Source: Todiramphus chloris collaris
Taxonomy: Eukaryota > Chordata > Aves > Coraciiformes > Alcedinidae
DNA length: 64,000 nucleotides
Assembly (NCBI GenBank): GCA_025345505.1
Contig: JANVCC010000077.1
Location: forward strand, 9,913,163 to 9,977,162
Direction of reading: 5' to 3'
Position numbers and translations under genes: made by a program. Under the pieces are notes generated by a model. The model made no database searches and had not been told where the DNA came from. It saw only the letters and a list, made by a program, of their open reading frames with translations. Positions 42,411 through 55,430 of this stretch are shown piece after piece; positions within the stretch are counted from its first letter, which is position 1, and every line of letters starts with the position of its first letter.

Positions 42411-44304
42411 ACCAGGACTCCCATTATCTGCACTTCCTTTCAGAGTTTATTCCTAACTGCAAAAGCAGCCTATGCAGCAAAGCATAAACTTCTATTTCCT
42501 TTGTTACAAAGCCTGAAGATGTAAGTATTTGTCTTATTTCTGCAGTGGAAATTTTCAGTGACCCAAACAGAGGTGACCATCAGCACAGGTTCTGCTCACA
42601 GGGGCAGTGTTCAGCCAAGCCTCTTGGAGGGTACAAGAACCCTGTATAATGCATCTTCTTGAAGTCAAAACCCCTTTCTCCAGTATTCGTGAGGAATGGT
42701 GCTTTCAGTTCGATGGCTTTCAAAACCTAGGACTCTTCAGGATTCCTTTATATACGGAGGATACAAAAGAAGAAACATCTTTTATATGTCAATAAAATAG
42801 CTTCAGATCCATCCAGACTCAAGCAGTTGAAAGTGAAGTGTGCCAATATAAGAGATGTTGATAACAAAGGTCTGAGAGGGGAAACAAGCAGTTGACCTTG
42901 TATCTCCCTTTCTGACAAAAGAATGTTCAAGTAACTTTTAATGTAATCCTGCTAAAATGGCTTCACAAATGCAGCTGAAGCAATAATTATGCTTGAGACT
43001 GCTCTGAGTGCCTGTGTAGGGGAAGGGTTTATTGGAAGGAGTTTGCTTGAGTATAAGCAGAAGTCAAGTTTTAGTAAGTCGAGGCTTGTTACAGGTATTG
43101 TGAAACATTTAGTTATTAACCTGGCTGTAGCTCAGGGGATTCCCGACGTTCTTTGCATTGCAGGATGTTCAGATAGGGTTGTCCTTTCCCCAGTTTTTCT
43201 GCCTGCACATAGGACTGAGCAAATCCATCTCTGAATTTCTAATAGCAAGCTCTAGCAGCCTCCAGGCAGGGTCTGGTGAGTGGCACGGGAGGGGAGCTAG
43301 AGAAGGGAACTGAGGGAGGAACAAGTCTCGGATTCCTGCCGCCACGAGGCAGCCAGCCGCAGGGAAAGGGCAGCGCAGCTCTGTCAGGACAAATACTGCC
43401 TTTCTGGTGTGGTTTTCTTCCCCCCCTTCTTCTTACTGGAAGCTACGTGTGGAGAAAATCATGACAGTGCCGCTGAGTGGGAAACGGGAGATGCAGCGAT
43501 AGAGTAGAAACAAATAAGCTCAAAAACTCCTTCATGAAGGTGGCAGTATTGCCACAAAAGATTTTGGCTAGGTGACTTCTTAAGAGACCGTTTTTTCAGA
43601 ACCGAGCTCCGTCAATAAACAAGTTTAGATTTCTTTTTTCAGACCATCCCTTGTGCAAAGATATGTGCTTTTAGCCATGGGAAGATTCTTTGCTGATCGG
43701 GTCACGGCACAAATTTATTCATTGAGCTACAACATCATCTCGTATTGAATGGCTTATGAAATCCCCTCGGGACATAACCCACTGAGAAAACAGTGGTGCC
43801 TGACAGTAGAATAAAAAGAGCTATTAACAGAAATTAGTGACTGAGCTTTGGTAGCAACTATATAGGACTAATGGTTAGGTATAAATGCATGCATACATTG
43901 ATGTGTATATCACATATATATGTGTGCACATGTGTGTATATGTAAATGTTCTTTATATTCTGCATCTATTAATTTATATAAAAGAAATATTTCCAAAGAG
44001 AACCCTAAAAGTCATTATCCCAAGCCCACATCTTTGGCATGGAGAAGGAGAGATACTGTAGTGCTTTAGCCCCTGCTGACATCAGACAATGGTAGTATGT
44101 TTTTTCTGTATTGCTATCTTCTGAATAAACCAAGATTTGGAAAAAGGATAAATTATTTTGATTAAAATTAAAACCATCAGTACAGCTGACCTCAATTTTT
44201 TTTGTGTTCATCTCTTCCAGGATGGTTGCTCATCTCTTCCAGTCTTACTTCATCACGTTGTTGTTTTTCGAACATGGATGAAATTGCAGAACGATTCACA
44301 TTTA
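42411..44304. other. Intergenic DNA, no gene seen
   Basis: Mostly unique AT-rich DNA. There is a short GC-richer patch at 43240-43400 and a TATG/CA-rich stretch at 43895-43950. No coding sequence is supported. Confidence 0.6.
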
Positions 44305-44675
44305 GAATCATAGAATTGTTTCAGTTGGAAAAGATCTTTAAGATCAAGTCCAACCAGTAACCCAGCACTGCCAAGTTCACCATGAAACCATGTCCCTCAG
44401 CACCACATCTACACAACTTCTAAATCCCCCAAGGGATGGGGACTTCACCACTTCCGTGGGCAGCCTGTTCCAGGAATTGACAACCCTCTGGGGAATAAAT
44501 TCTTCCTAATGTCCACCCTAAATCTTCCCTGGCACAACCTGAGGCCATTTCATCTTGTGCTATTGCTTGTTACTTGGGAGAAGAGATGGACCCAACCTGG
44601 TTCCAACGTTCGTTCAGGCAGTTGTAGAGAGTGAGAAGGTCTTCCCTGAGCCTCTTTTCTCCAGGCTAAGCATCC
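44305..44675 (-). mobile_element. CR1 LINE 3' end
   Basis: The plus strand begins AATCATAGAATTGTTTCAG, then TTGGAAAAGATCTTTAAGAT and CAAGTCCAACCAG, and runs through GGGCAGCCTGTTCCAGGA to CTCTTTTCTCCAGGCTAAGC. This is a well-preserved reverse-complement CR1 tail and C-terminal ORF2. The same subfamily occurs in the opposite orientation at 55072-55430. Confidence 0.92.
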
Positions 44676-47600
44676 CTAGTGGGACAGTGCTGGAAATGGT
44701 CAATTGTCTCAATCCATCGTAGTAGACAGAGAGATGCTTTTTTTCCTGCATGAGGATGGGATCCAGTTTACAGAACTGTCACCTCTCCCTTGAGGGGCTC
44801 CCAGGTCTCCTTTTCAGAGAAACTTTTGATGGTGGCAATTAAAATTGAAATGAAACAAATGAAACACTCTAAAAATCTTTACAAACTGCAATGTTCTACT
44901 TTAAACATCCTTAAAGAAAAGGGGTAACAGGGCACATCTGATGCAAGGGCAAAAAGGAGCCAAACACTGTAGAAAACGCTACAAACAAAAAGATTGTGTG
45001 TGTTTGTCTCTGACTGCAGGGAAACGATGCAATGAAAACTGTCGCTTGCCATGTTTAAACCCAAATGTCACAGCATTTTAGAACAAAAATTCAGGTGCAG
45101 AAGACTTTCTTTTTTCACTGTCTGGGCTAAGAAACATTCAGAAGAGAAATAGAGTGTATGATATTTCTTAGGCGATGTGAATGTTCTGAGTGTACTGTTA
45201 TTTTATATTATTCTAGGTGAAAACATACAATGGAATTATGATCTGTAACAACAGCTAGTCAGGCATCGTTTGACCTGTGTCTGTGCTGACTGGACTATTT
45301 ACCAAATATCATTTGCATTCTTTAATCCATCTTGTTATAATGTACGGAGGGGTTTTGTACACTGAAGTCCGTGGGAGGTTTTCTCCAGGCAGTGTCCTGT
45401 TGCCAACAACCACATACCCTTAGTAAAATAGCAGGTACCATTAGCACCCTAGTAAAACCTCTTCAGACCGAGCGTGTCTGCTGAATTCATAGTGTGCCTG
45501 ATTTGCTGATAAATATATCTTGCTAGGTACCGTTTTCTCTCGATATGCATTGACCTTTCCTTGGATTTCAGCAGGAGGTTCATAGTGAAAGCACAAGATA
45601 ATTAATGGCATAGCTAATCATATCAGATGTTGTACTGGAAGCGCTGAAGGTAAAGCAATTAGGGCTGAGCTAACTACAAGTTCAAGTAATCTGTAGGCTG
45701 ACAGCAGTGGCTTGACTGCTTTTGCTTGGCCACCGCTGAAGCTTTGCAAGTTGGTGGGAAGGACAGAAGCATTTTAGAACAGACATAAGTTCAATGACCT
45801 CGACAACAGTGCCGTATTGCCCACAACCCAGAGGAGAAGCTTGAGAGATCCTGTGCTTTTGTCTACCAGGGTCTCAGGATTATGAAGTTTACCAAATTAA
45901 TTTCAAACTGAGGCTGGCGGCAGTTGGGGGAAGAAAAGGAAGAGTTCATACAACTTGAACCTCTGCAAATTGCTAAGAAAAGCAGTGTGAAGAATGGATC
46001 TGGGGGTAAAATCTCAAAACCCTTTGCAGAAAACTAGTCTCTTCAGGCAGCAGGACCCTCCTCTCCATCCTTCCATGCCTGTGCAGCTCTTGGTCCTTAG
46101 TTGACACAGCAGCTGGGACATCACTCACGGGAGCATGTTTATCCTTCTGCTTGAGGGCACCTTTGGTGGTCAAGCTAGGGTGCCCATGGCTAATACCATG
46201 CTGTCCCTCCACCTGCTGCGCCCACAGAGGTGACAATGGCTACAGGGAGGTCCTACTGAGAGGAGCCCATCCCCACAGCTGTCTCTGCCATCACTAAAGA
46301 CACTGTCTGCAGAGGCTGCCAGAAATGAAGACTTGAGATGATGTCTTTTGCTCTCTCCCCATCTTGTTCCAAGAGTGCCCAACACTTCCCATACGCTCTG
46401 GGCTTCTTAGCCCTTTATCCTGCCAATGCAAAGTGCCTTATTTCAAAAGGCCTGCCTTGCCTGGTGCATCTTGTCTAAACTCATTTCTTCTTGGTCACAG
46501 AGTCAGACATTGGCTCGGCTCTCCCCACGCACGATGTGTCTGCAGAGAAATGAAATAATATTTTTCTTCTATTACTTTTCATTCCAGGTATCCTCATAGA
46601 TAGCACAGACTCTCCAGTGTATTCTTGCAGTACTTTGCTAATCGAAGCAGTGTCTTCCAACATCTTGTTTACACTGCCCACCTCTATTAGAATAGAAAAT
46701 TCACTGGGAGAGAGCACCCAATGCAACAGAGGGGTCACTGTAAATGATTATGGATCAGGATGAAACAAGGAGGAGTCCAGAACATGGACCCGGTGATGAT
46801 ACAATAAACCATGCCACATTCGAATGCAGGGGCAGTAACATGCAAGACACTTTCTATGGAGAAAAGCCACTTTCTTCTATGAAGAAGGAATTCCTACCAG
46901 CAAATAATGATGCAGAAGTTTTCACTGTCTGGCTTAAACTAGGTTTAATCATTACAGACCTGCAATTTACAGACCAATTACTGGCTTTTGAGTTGAAAAC
47001 ATTATTTCTATCTTAACATATGGAAGTGGAAGCAGAGAAAACACCAGAAGTAGAGACAGATGGCTTGTTATCTTTGTGAGCCATTCCCTTAGGAATACAG
47101 CAAGTTTCAAGTCCAACGAATAGATACCACTTGCCAAGATTTATGGAGCAGCTTCACAACTCCCTGTCTCCAGAACTGTGTAGACAAGGTCTATGTGAAG
47201 AGCATAGCTCTCTGGATGGAAGTGTTCTGGGGCACCTAAGAGTGATTGAAAAATCCCATGGGAATAGAGATGGGGGAAAAAAGTCTGTTCTAGATGCCTG
47301 ATAAATGACAGAAGTCATGCTACAGCTCCTCCCAGGACAAACGAAATTAGTAGAATTTCCTTTGTGCCTCCTGCAAATTTTGACGGTGTTTCTGTCCCTG
47401 TCTGGGTCAGTGTTTTGGCAGTAAAGAGCGTTCCTGTCCAACCTTCCCCATTATCCACTGGTAAACTTCATCTACCAGTGGCAAACTGCAACACAAAGGT
47501 AAGCAATTTCTCATTTCTTGCTCTTGTGAGAGCACTTTAAAATACAAATGAACTCCACAATCTTCCACCTTTTCATGCTGAGCCTTGAGAAAGGATTTCT

Positions 47601-50600
47601 CCAGAAGGAAAAGGGCAGAGGAATTTCTTAAAATTCTCTTTAGTAAGGGTATTTCAGTGTAGATGATGTAGGATTTCAGCACAGCAATGAGTTAAAGACT
47701 TGAGGCTAAGCTTTCTGCTGATACATATTGCTGAACTCCAGCTGTAATAATGGAGCTCGAGCAATGCCTGCCAGCAATGAAAGCAAACCTTGTGTTTATC
47801 TTGGCAAGACTCTTGCTTGCATTCTATCCGGAGCTATAAAATGCTAATATTAGCCCTGAATCCATTGCTTCTGAGCAATGAGTTTCCAGATTCAATTAGT
47901 GTGTCATTATTAATATGCACAAGAGACTGATTCTAAGTATCATTCTTAGTGAAAGATAATGAGAGTGCCTTTCGCTCAGCAAGGGTTGGATTCATGAGAT
48001 ACCTTGTGCTGCAAAAAAGAGACCTTGATACTATGACTGTGTCCGTGGTGCCTGCTGCAAAAACACCGATTCTCTTAAACATAGCTTAGCTGTGCACTCA
48101 AACACAGACATGTGTTGCCTTTTGCTTATCTCGTGGCAGAACAGCACTCACTGGCTACTCACTAGCAGAGCCAATTGATATGCAGCAGGCACCAAAATAA
48201 TCTGTTGATAGTTTGGGCAGGTTTGTGCAGAAATGCCACTCATAATTCAGAAATCCTCCCTCGGGGAGCACTGGGACAACACCCACCAGCCAAGCTAATG
48301 GGCGTTTGACAGACTTCATGCTGAAGAGGAAGAAAAGTCATGTTTTCTTTGAATACATTGTTTGATAAGCGGCAGCCGCACAGTTGCACTGCAATCACAT
48401 ACGTGAGAGGGAGTAAGGATGGAGTATGATGACTATCAGTGAGTTCCTCTGATGTTTGCACGGCAACGACTTACATAACATCACTGGGCGTGCTTGTTGT
48501 TCTGCATGATCTCTATTATTGGCTTCTGATGCTTTCACAGAACACATCACTCGCAGAACTCGGGTTTAGCAGGGAGCTTCTTTCCGAGCTTGTTTTCTTC
48601 ACAGTGCAGAGCTGTGTTAGCTCAGAGCCACGTGCAAGCACCAGGCTCCCACGCTGGGGCTCAGCCCCACCGGCTCTCGGCGCTGTGGGCTGAGCTGCTC
48701 AGAAACACAGCACACAGAGAAATAGGAGTTTTAAAGCACTTCCATTGCTCCATGACCTTAAGCTCTTCCTTAGCCTCTGCATCACTCAAACAATCCTTAG
48801 GAGTTCGGTTAAGGTACAAGTGCTTCCTATAGCTCACAATAGCATCTGGCACGTCCACAGCACCGACAGCTCTTCTGTTTCCTTCATCTCAACAGCACCA
48901 GATATCCAGAAGGTCCTGGGAGCTGTTTTAAAACTCTGGTATTTCCCTCTGCAGGGGAATAATGGCTTTTAGGAGCTCTACCTTTAAAGGAACTTATTGT
49001 CCATTTAATATATACAGTGGAACTTGTTTTATTTCTTTCTTTTTGAGTGTGCTTGAGCAGAAATGAATTAGCAATCAGCCAGTACTCAATATGGGAAGTG
49101 CCACATAAAATGATGATTAATTGTATCTGAAATGGAAAGACAGTTGGAAGAGAATGGTGTTTGCTGACAGACAAGGTGGTTGAGGAGTTTGTTGGTGCTT
49201 CAGTAGGACTTTTGGTCTGCCTCATCATGGTTTTGGAGAACCAGTCCTACTGGCAACCTCCTGCCTCTCTCTCCATGGCCAGCTCAGCCCACACCTTTGC
49301 AAAGGCAGTTCATAAAAACGTGAAGAGAAACAGGTGTCCAAAAGTCCTGTTTGAATGCAAAAATAACTGTGACAGGCCCTTCCATGTAAGATCCAAGCTG
49401 TAAAGGGGAACAGAAGTGTTCATTGGCATTCAATAATCAGATACAGGAATAAAGGAGGTCAAATAGAATAAGAATGCCTCTATATTGCTCTGATACAATA
49501 ATGTGTTCTGCAGCAGAAATCCCGTATGCTCACACAAACTTCTCCTGAGAAGATTTGTCACAGAGACAGGACTTCATCTGTATTTTTCTTCAGGAACAGG
49601 GAAATAGAGGTTTTTTGTATCACTGTGGAAATTAATTAGAATATCTTCTTTGACATGGGAAGGAAAGACCAATGGCAAGAGTTCTTTTCCAGAGAAGAAG
49701 ATGAAGGAGTCTGAAAGGTGTGTGGTTTGTGCCATTCCCCCCACAGACAGCAGCACCCTCCCTGCTCAGAGGGATTTTTCCAATGGGAAATGTCTCCTGT
49801 TAGTATCTGCCCTAAGTTTTTTTTTGGAGAGTAAAATTTCCCAGTGGGTCTATCCTGTTTTCCTCATGCCCATTTGCACTGGCAGCAGGTTGGGTTTTTT
49901 TGTCAAGAAGCAAGCAAATAAGAGAAGTAAAGAAAAGAGCCATGTCGAAATGCAATCCATTCATCCTTCTGTCAGCCCTGTGCAATCAAGCGCTCTCATA
50001 TTTCTTGAGGAGAAATGAGGGCCATTTAATCCCTGGGAAGGAAGAGGTGATGAGCCAGAAAATGAATGAATTATCAGCAAGTGCAGACAATCCATAGGAG
50101 AACAATACACACGATGTTGACCTTGTAGTAAGATAATTTGTGTGCAAGACGTGAAACCAAATGTTGTCATTTTTTTCCCCTTCTTTAGTTTTAACTCTAA
50201 GGAGTATGGAAAGAACTTCAAGCTGAAAGTCTACTGAAAAAGGATAAAAAAAAGTTAGTCTACTTAAAACCAGCTCGATACAGTCCCTCCGCTGAGCACG
50301 TGAAGTAACATCCCTCAACATTTAAAGCATATACTTACATATACATTTCCTCCAATGCACGTGGCCATCTTACTGACTACAGCCCCTCTCTGAAGTTGGC
50401 TTTTCCTGGGGTATATCCCCAGGAAATATAATCATGTTGGATTCCTTAACTGAAGTCCTAAACCTGGTACTTATGTGCATTATCAAGTACACCTGAGTGT
50501 CTGTGGACAGACACATTTTCACATGATACACTGATGGCTTGGCCTGGTTTTCCACTGGAGAGAAGTGGCAGACTAGAAGAAAGAACAGAGCAAGGTGGTC

Positions 50601-53159
50601 ACACTCCCTTTGCAGATATCCCAGAGGCATCTGTCTGCTCAGAGGATTACTAGGAGTTTACACAGGCTTGGACTTAAAAGCTTGTGTTTCCATTCCCATT
50701 CCCATTCCCAGCTTTGTGCTGTGTACGAGAATCTTATGCTTGGATGGCCTCTGTCAATTATTCTGTCATGTTGGCCTCTAAAATCAAATTTCAAAAGTTT
50801 TCACTCACTGCAGTTGCCTCTATTAATGTCGTCAGAAAATTTATGTTTCATGAGAAGCAAAATACACTTTACGGGCTCTAATATTGATTAACATCTTACA
50901 TTGCATTTTCATTTTGTTGAAATGAAATGAATGAAACATTTGCCTACACACCTCTCTCAGCACTTCACATATCACAAAACCCTGTTAAAAGATGACATCC
51001 CAGACAGCAAAGTAGCTACAGGTATTTTTATTACCCAAGTCATCTAATGCGTGAGTGGTAAATTACTGAAGAGTAAATGAGATTTTAAAAAATTCTTTCA
51101 GAGTTAATAAGATGCAGTATTATCAGCAACACAGGTAGGGTTTTGTTTTAATGAGATTTTTCACTGTCCATAATTTATAGACAGGACAACTGCCACAAAA
51201 TAAGACCCCAAGAAAAACAAAACCCTGTTTAAAATGAGAATGGTTATCCTTTTTCTTTATTTCCATACTCAGCAGCATTTAATTATTAGAACTATTCTCA
51301 TCCTGATTACAGTTTGCATCTAATCACATAATCTTTCTCTTTGGGAACTCTATCTTTGGGCATGTTGTGTAACTAACATTATTCATGGAAATCTTAGCTC
51401 AGTTATGTGCCCATCAATCACTGCATCTTTTGGTTGGGGTTGGGTTTTTTTTTTTTCATTTTTTTCCGTCTTTCTTCTCTTGGTTTATTGGTTTCTTGTC
51501 AGAAATTGAATATTGCATGACAGCTCCATTTATATCTGACGCAGAACATGAAATTGTGACATTTCTATTATCTCATTAGACTTAACAGGTAGTGGTTGCC
51601 GTGTGTTCTTGGAGGAAGTGTAAAATTACATCCAAATCGTTTATATGAAATAAATGGAAGCGGTCTAATTAACACAGCAAACTCAACAAGCATTAAAATT
51701 GAACTTTATTGAAATCCAAAATACCTCATTAAAATATAACTAAAGATTTAGAGTAAAATCCTCAAACTGTTTGGAAAAAAAAAAAAACCCCAACTTACTG
51801 AAATACATTTATCCTGATGAAGAACATGCAGCTTCCGCTATTACCAGCCAGTACAACTGCATCATAACACCATAAACTCATCTGCACAAAGTGGCTGTGA
51901 CAGAACTGACAGTCTAAACAGTTAAATGTCATTTTTGTGTGTGAGAAAGAATAAGGTAATTTTACGCTGCCTTCAAGATAAATGAAGCTCTGAAAATAAG
52001 TTCAGCCAAAATTTATTCTTCAGTCGTGTTGATTTTATAGGAGCGATGGTTCCACTTTCAAACAACTTGGTGCTGCCAGACAAGGGCAGCAGACGTGATG
52101 AATCCAGTTACACGTAGTGATCTGATCTGCTAAGGACATTTCCTACAAGTGTAACTATATCTATACAAAAGTGGGTAGGCTTGTGCCAACAACCAGCATC
52201 CTCTCTCTGGACCTTATTCTACTCAAAGTTGAGCTCCACTAGCTTGTGGAATAGAATCAGTTTTCTCCTGTACACTGAATAGCCAAACAAGACAACAAAT
52301 AAAGTTGCTGTAGGTAGTCTGCAAAATCAGCTGCTATCACCTACTACCAGCAAACTTTTTTTTGTTTTCCATTTTCTTTCCTATGAACACCATAAAAATC
52401 ATGGAGGGCTGTAGCCTATTTCATTACGATATGAAATTTTGAAAGCTAACAATATTTTTATCAATCAACCTTAAGAAGTAAGAAAGGGATTTCCATCTTC
52501 CTATTCCTGCTTTGACAGTCTCTTCCCATGACACAAACCATTAGCGAAGCTGCCACGGAGCTTCAGGGGCAATTGCATCTTATATAGCTACCTTTATAAG
52601 CTGCAGTTGGGACTCATTGACTTGAAAGCAGGAAGATCAAAAAATATAACCCAAATTGGCTTCACTTCTCTCTTCTGACTGCTCTTGTTCTTTATGTGAC
52701 TAGTGGGTTCATTTGTAAATTCTCTCTGACGCGCAGAACCTTTGGCGTGTGAGTTAAAGCAGGCGAGGACACGCAGAGCCTGTCTCAGCCCCTTCTCCCT
52801 TCCCTCTGCCTTTCACCTCCTGCGAAGGAGCAGATGAAGGCAGTGGAAAATAATTCACAATGCTGAAGCCTGTAGCACCCCTCACACGAGGCTGGAGCTA
52901 ATCTGTGGCCTGACACAGTTTGTCTGCAGAGCTGCATCTCTTACAGCGTGTTCCCCTGGCTCTGGACATCCGAGGGACCAGTTCCACCCAGGTTGGTGGA
53001 ACACAGCCACTCTGCTCCTCCACATCCTCCTCAGGACACCAGATTTCTAGGCTTGCATGTGGGCCCTCTTTTCCAAGCAATTAACAGACACAGCTTGATG
53101 GGGAGTGCCTCTCATGGTTCTAAGGGCACTAAGGAGCTTTAGTGGCACCAACCAGCCTC
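44676..53159. other. Intergenic, gene-poor DNA
   Basis: No convincing exon, RNA gene or clear repeat family. It includes two AT-rich unique segments with many homeodomain-type TAAT cores (47700-48010 and 51490-51730) that could be conserved non-coding elements, and a (CCCATT)3 tract near 50690-50710. Open frames up to 122 codons look random. Confidence 0.55.
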
Positions 53160-53660
53160 ATCTAGGACCTCCACCTTCATCCCTGGGCTCAGGGATTCTA
53201 TTTAAGCTCAGCTTGGGCCTGTTAAGGTTGTAATAGCTCTAATAGCCTGGACGATGCTTCAGGAAGGTGGTGGCTCCAGTTCTACCACAGAAGTGCTCTC
53301 TGTGGCTCTGTGTTCTTGGCTTCAATTCCTAGGCTTACTCTCTGTCTCGGCCTCTGCCCTGTCTAAGGATCATGGACCTGCCTGGTGGTCACTGGACCTG
53401 GTCCTGACCTATGGATTGACTTCCTAACTGGAGGACCTGCCTCATCACTGTGCAATTGCATTATGATACTGTCTCTTGGCTGGACCTTGCTACTACCTCT
53501 GAGCCTGCTTTGCTTGGGTACTGTGTTGGTGAGTCCCTTGCCCTGCTGCTTGGGAGATGCTTGTGGTTCTCTGTTCTTTAGGGAGCAGCCAGCCCTCACC
53601 ACGTGCTGGAATTATATTCCCAGGTCAGGTCTGCTTTTGATCTGATGTGCAGAAAGCTTT
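53160..53660 (+). mobile_element. Possible LTR-like repeat
   Basis: TTCTATTTAAGCTCAGCTTGG at 53199-53219 resembles an LTR TATA region. It is followed by a C/T/G-rich, word-repetitive stretch (GACCTGCCTGGTGGTCACTG, GGACCTGGTCCTGACC, GGAGGACCTGCC) unlike the surrounding DNA. No boundaries or retroviral genes are seen. It could instead be another old repeat. Confidence 0.3.
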
Positions 53661-55071
53661 GGACAGGTCGCTTTCTTTCTCCACACCTTGTTTTTTCTCG
53701 TCTTCAAAAGATGTGGCATCCACTGACTTCCTTTGAAGCTCAGGAGAGGCTATAAATGGAAGGACTTGCATAAGAGCTAGGAATTTATTGTAATTAAGCA
53801 GAGCTTAAAAATGGGATGCAAGCTGGGTATGGTGGTTGGTTGGAAGACACCTCTTGGAGACTTTCTGGTTGATGAAGAGTAGTTAAAGACAAATATTGGA
53901 GGCATATGACCACGGAGAGCTTGCTTTCAAGCGCAGCAACACTGATAATAACTAATTCTTAGAATTCCCCAACAAAGAAAGGCAAGAAATTGCGTTACTG
54001 TTACTTGTTTGTTTTGGGCACTGCAATGTTTTCTGCTTCTCGTGGCTTTTGACATGTTAGTGCTCAAGATCTTAAGTCTGTTACAGGAGGTGCAGAACTT
54101 TTGAGGCTCATATACTGCAGGATAAGTTTTTTTTGGTGGTCTTTTTAGCTTCTATGTCTGTTACATGGCTGATTGCCAAGGTTGTATGCTGGTTCAATAA
54201 CTGTGCACCAGTTCTTTCTTTAGGCTCCAACAGCCTATACCTGCTCCTGGGGAAGTCAGTGGCAAGACTGTCAGTGAGGGTAATGTGAATGAAATGTGAG
54301 AATTCCTCATTTAGGAATAATTTTCAGTACAACAAAAAGTGGGAAGCTGTCTCAAGGCCCAGACAACATAATATAAGAGGAGATGAAAACGAAGCAGTTG
54401 CAGCAAAATATCCTGGATAATTATACTGATATACCCCTGCATCATTAAGGCTTGGGGGGAGATATTTAGGGAGTGAATTGCTATAATGAATGTTTGTGAC
54501 ACTCAGAGCAAGACACATGCCACTCGTGATGGCACTCATTTTAGTTCAATCTCTGAAATTCTCTCTAAACTCATCATATACTACATGTTCTGCTGCTGAC
54601 ACTTAAACCAGGGCAGCATACTAATGAATCCAGGAGTGGAGAGAAGTTTCCAGGAGTGGATTTGCAGCTGCAGTGAACTTAGCAAGAGCAACATCACTGA
54701 ATTAATAGCCTGCTGCTTCTCCAACCTGGGTTCATAGGTGACTTTGGCAATTTGCATAGTGGCATTGAGGTTTTGGGATTCAGCTAGAGAATTACAGAGA
54801 GATGGCTCATTTACAAAATAATTTTGAGCTGCTTTCTTTTACTGCCTGCTTTACTGGAATTGCATGGGTTATTATGGAAACAACACTCAGTTAAAAGGGG
54901 GATGGTGTCTCATCAGGAATCTGTCTTTAGCTTATCCCTCTGAAGTCAGTGCAGCATCATGACTACACACCAGCTTCTGAATCTTCACTTAGCTCCACCT
55001 TCAAGTCACTGTGCTTTATTTTCAGGCAGTCCTGTGTATGTGAATCAATAAGCTCTCCCACATGGGGTTTA
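53661..55071. other. Intergenic DNA, no gene seen
   Basis: AT-rich unique DNA. A short direct repeat of CCAGGAGTGGA occurs near 54630-54660. Nothing else is supported. Confidence 0.6.
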
Positions 55072-55430
55072 AGTCTGGAAAAAAGGAGGCTCAGGGAAGA
55101 CTTTCTCACTCCCTACAACTCCCTGAAAGGAGGTTGTAGAGAGATGAGGGCTGGTCTCTTCTCCCAAGTAAGAAGTGATAGCACAAGAGGAAATGGCTTC
55201 AAGTAGCGGTTCTCCAGAGGAGGTTTAGGGTGGATGGTAGGAAGAAACTTCTGCACCAAAAGGGTTGTCAAGCCCTGGAACAGGTTGCTCAGAGCAGTGG
55301 TGAAGTCCCCATCCCTCGAGGGTTTTAAAGGATGTGTAGATGTGGCACTCAGGTGACCTGGCAGTGCTGGGTTAACAGTTGCACTTGATCTTAAAGGTCT
55401 GTTTCAACTAAAACATTGCTGATCCTGTGT
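55072..55430 (+). mobile_element. CR1 LINE 3' end
   Basis: Reads in sense as the CR1 ORF2 C-terminus and 3' UTR: AAAAGGAGGCTCAGGGAAGA, CTGGAACAGGTTGCTCAGAG, GAAGTCCCCATCCCTCGAGG and TGATCTTAAAGGTCTGTTTC, ending in an eroded octamer tail near GATCCTGTGT. Confidence 0.92.
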
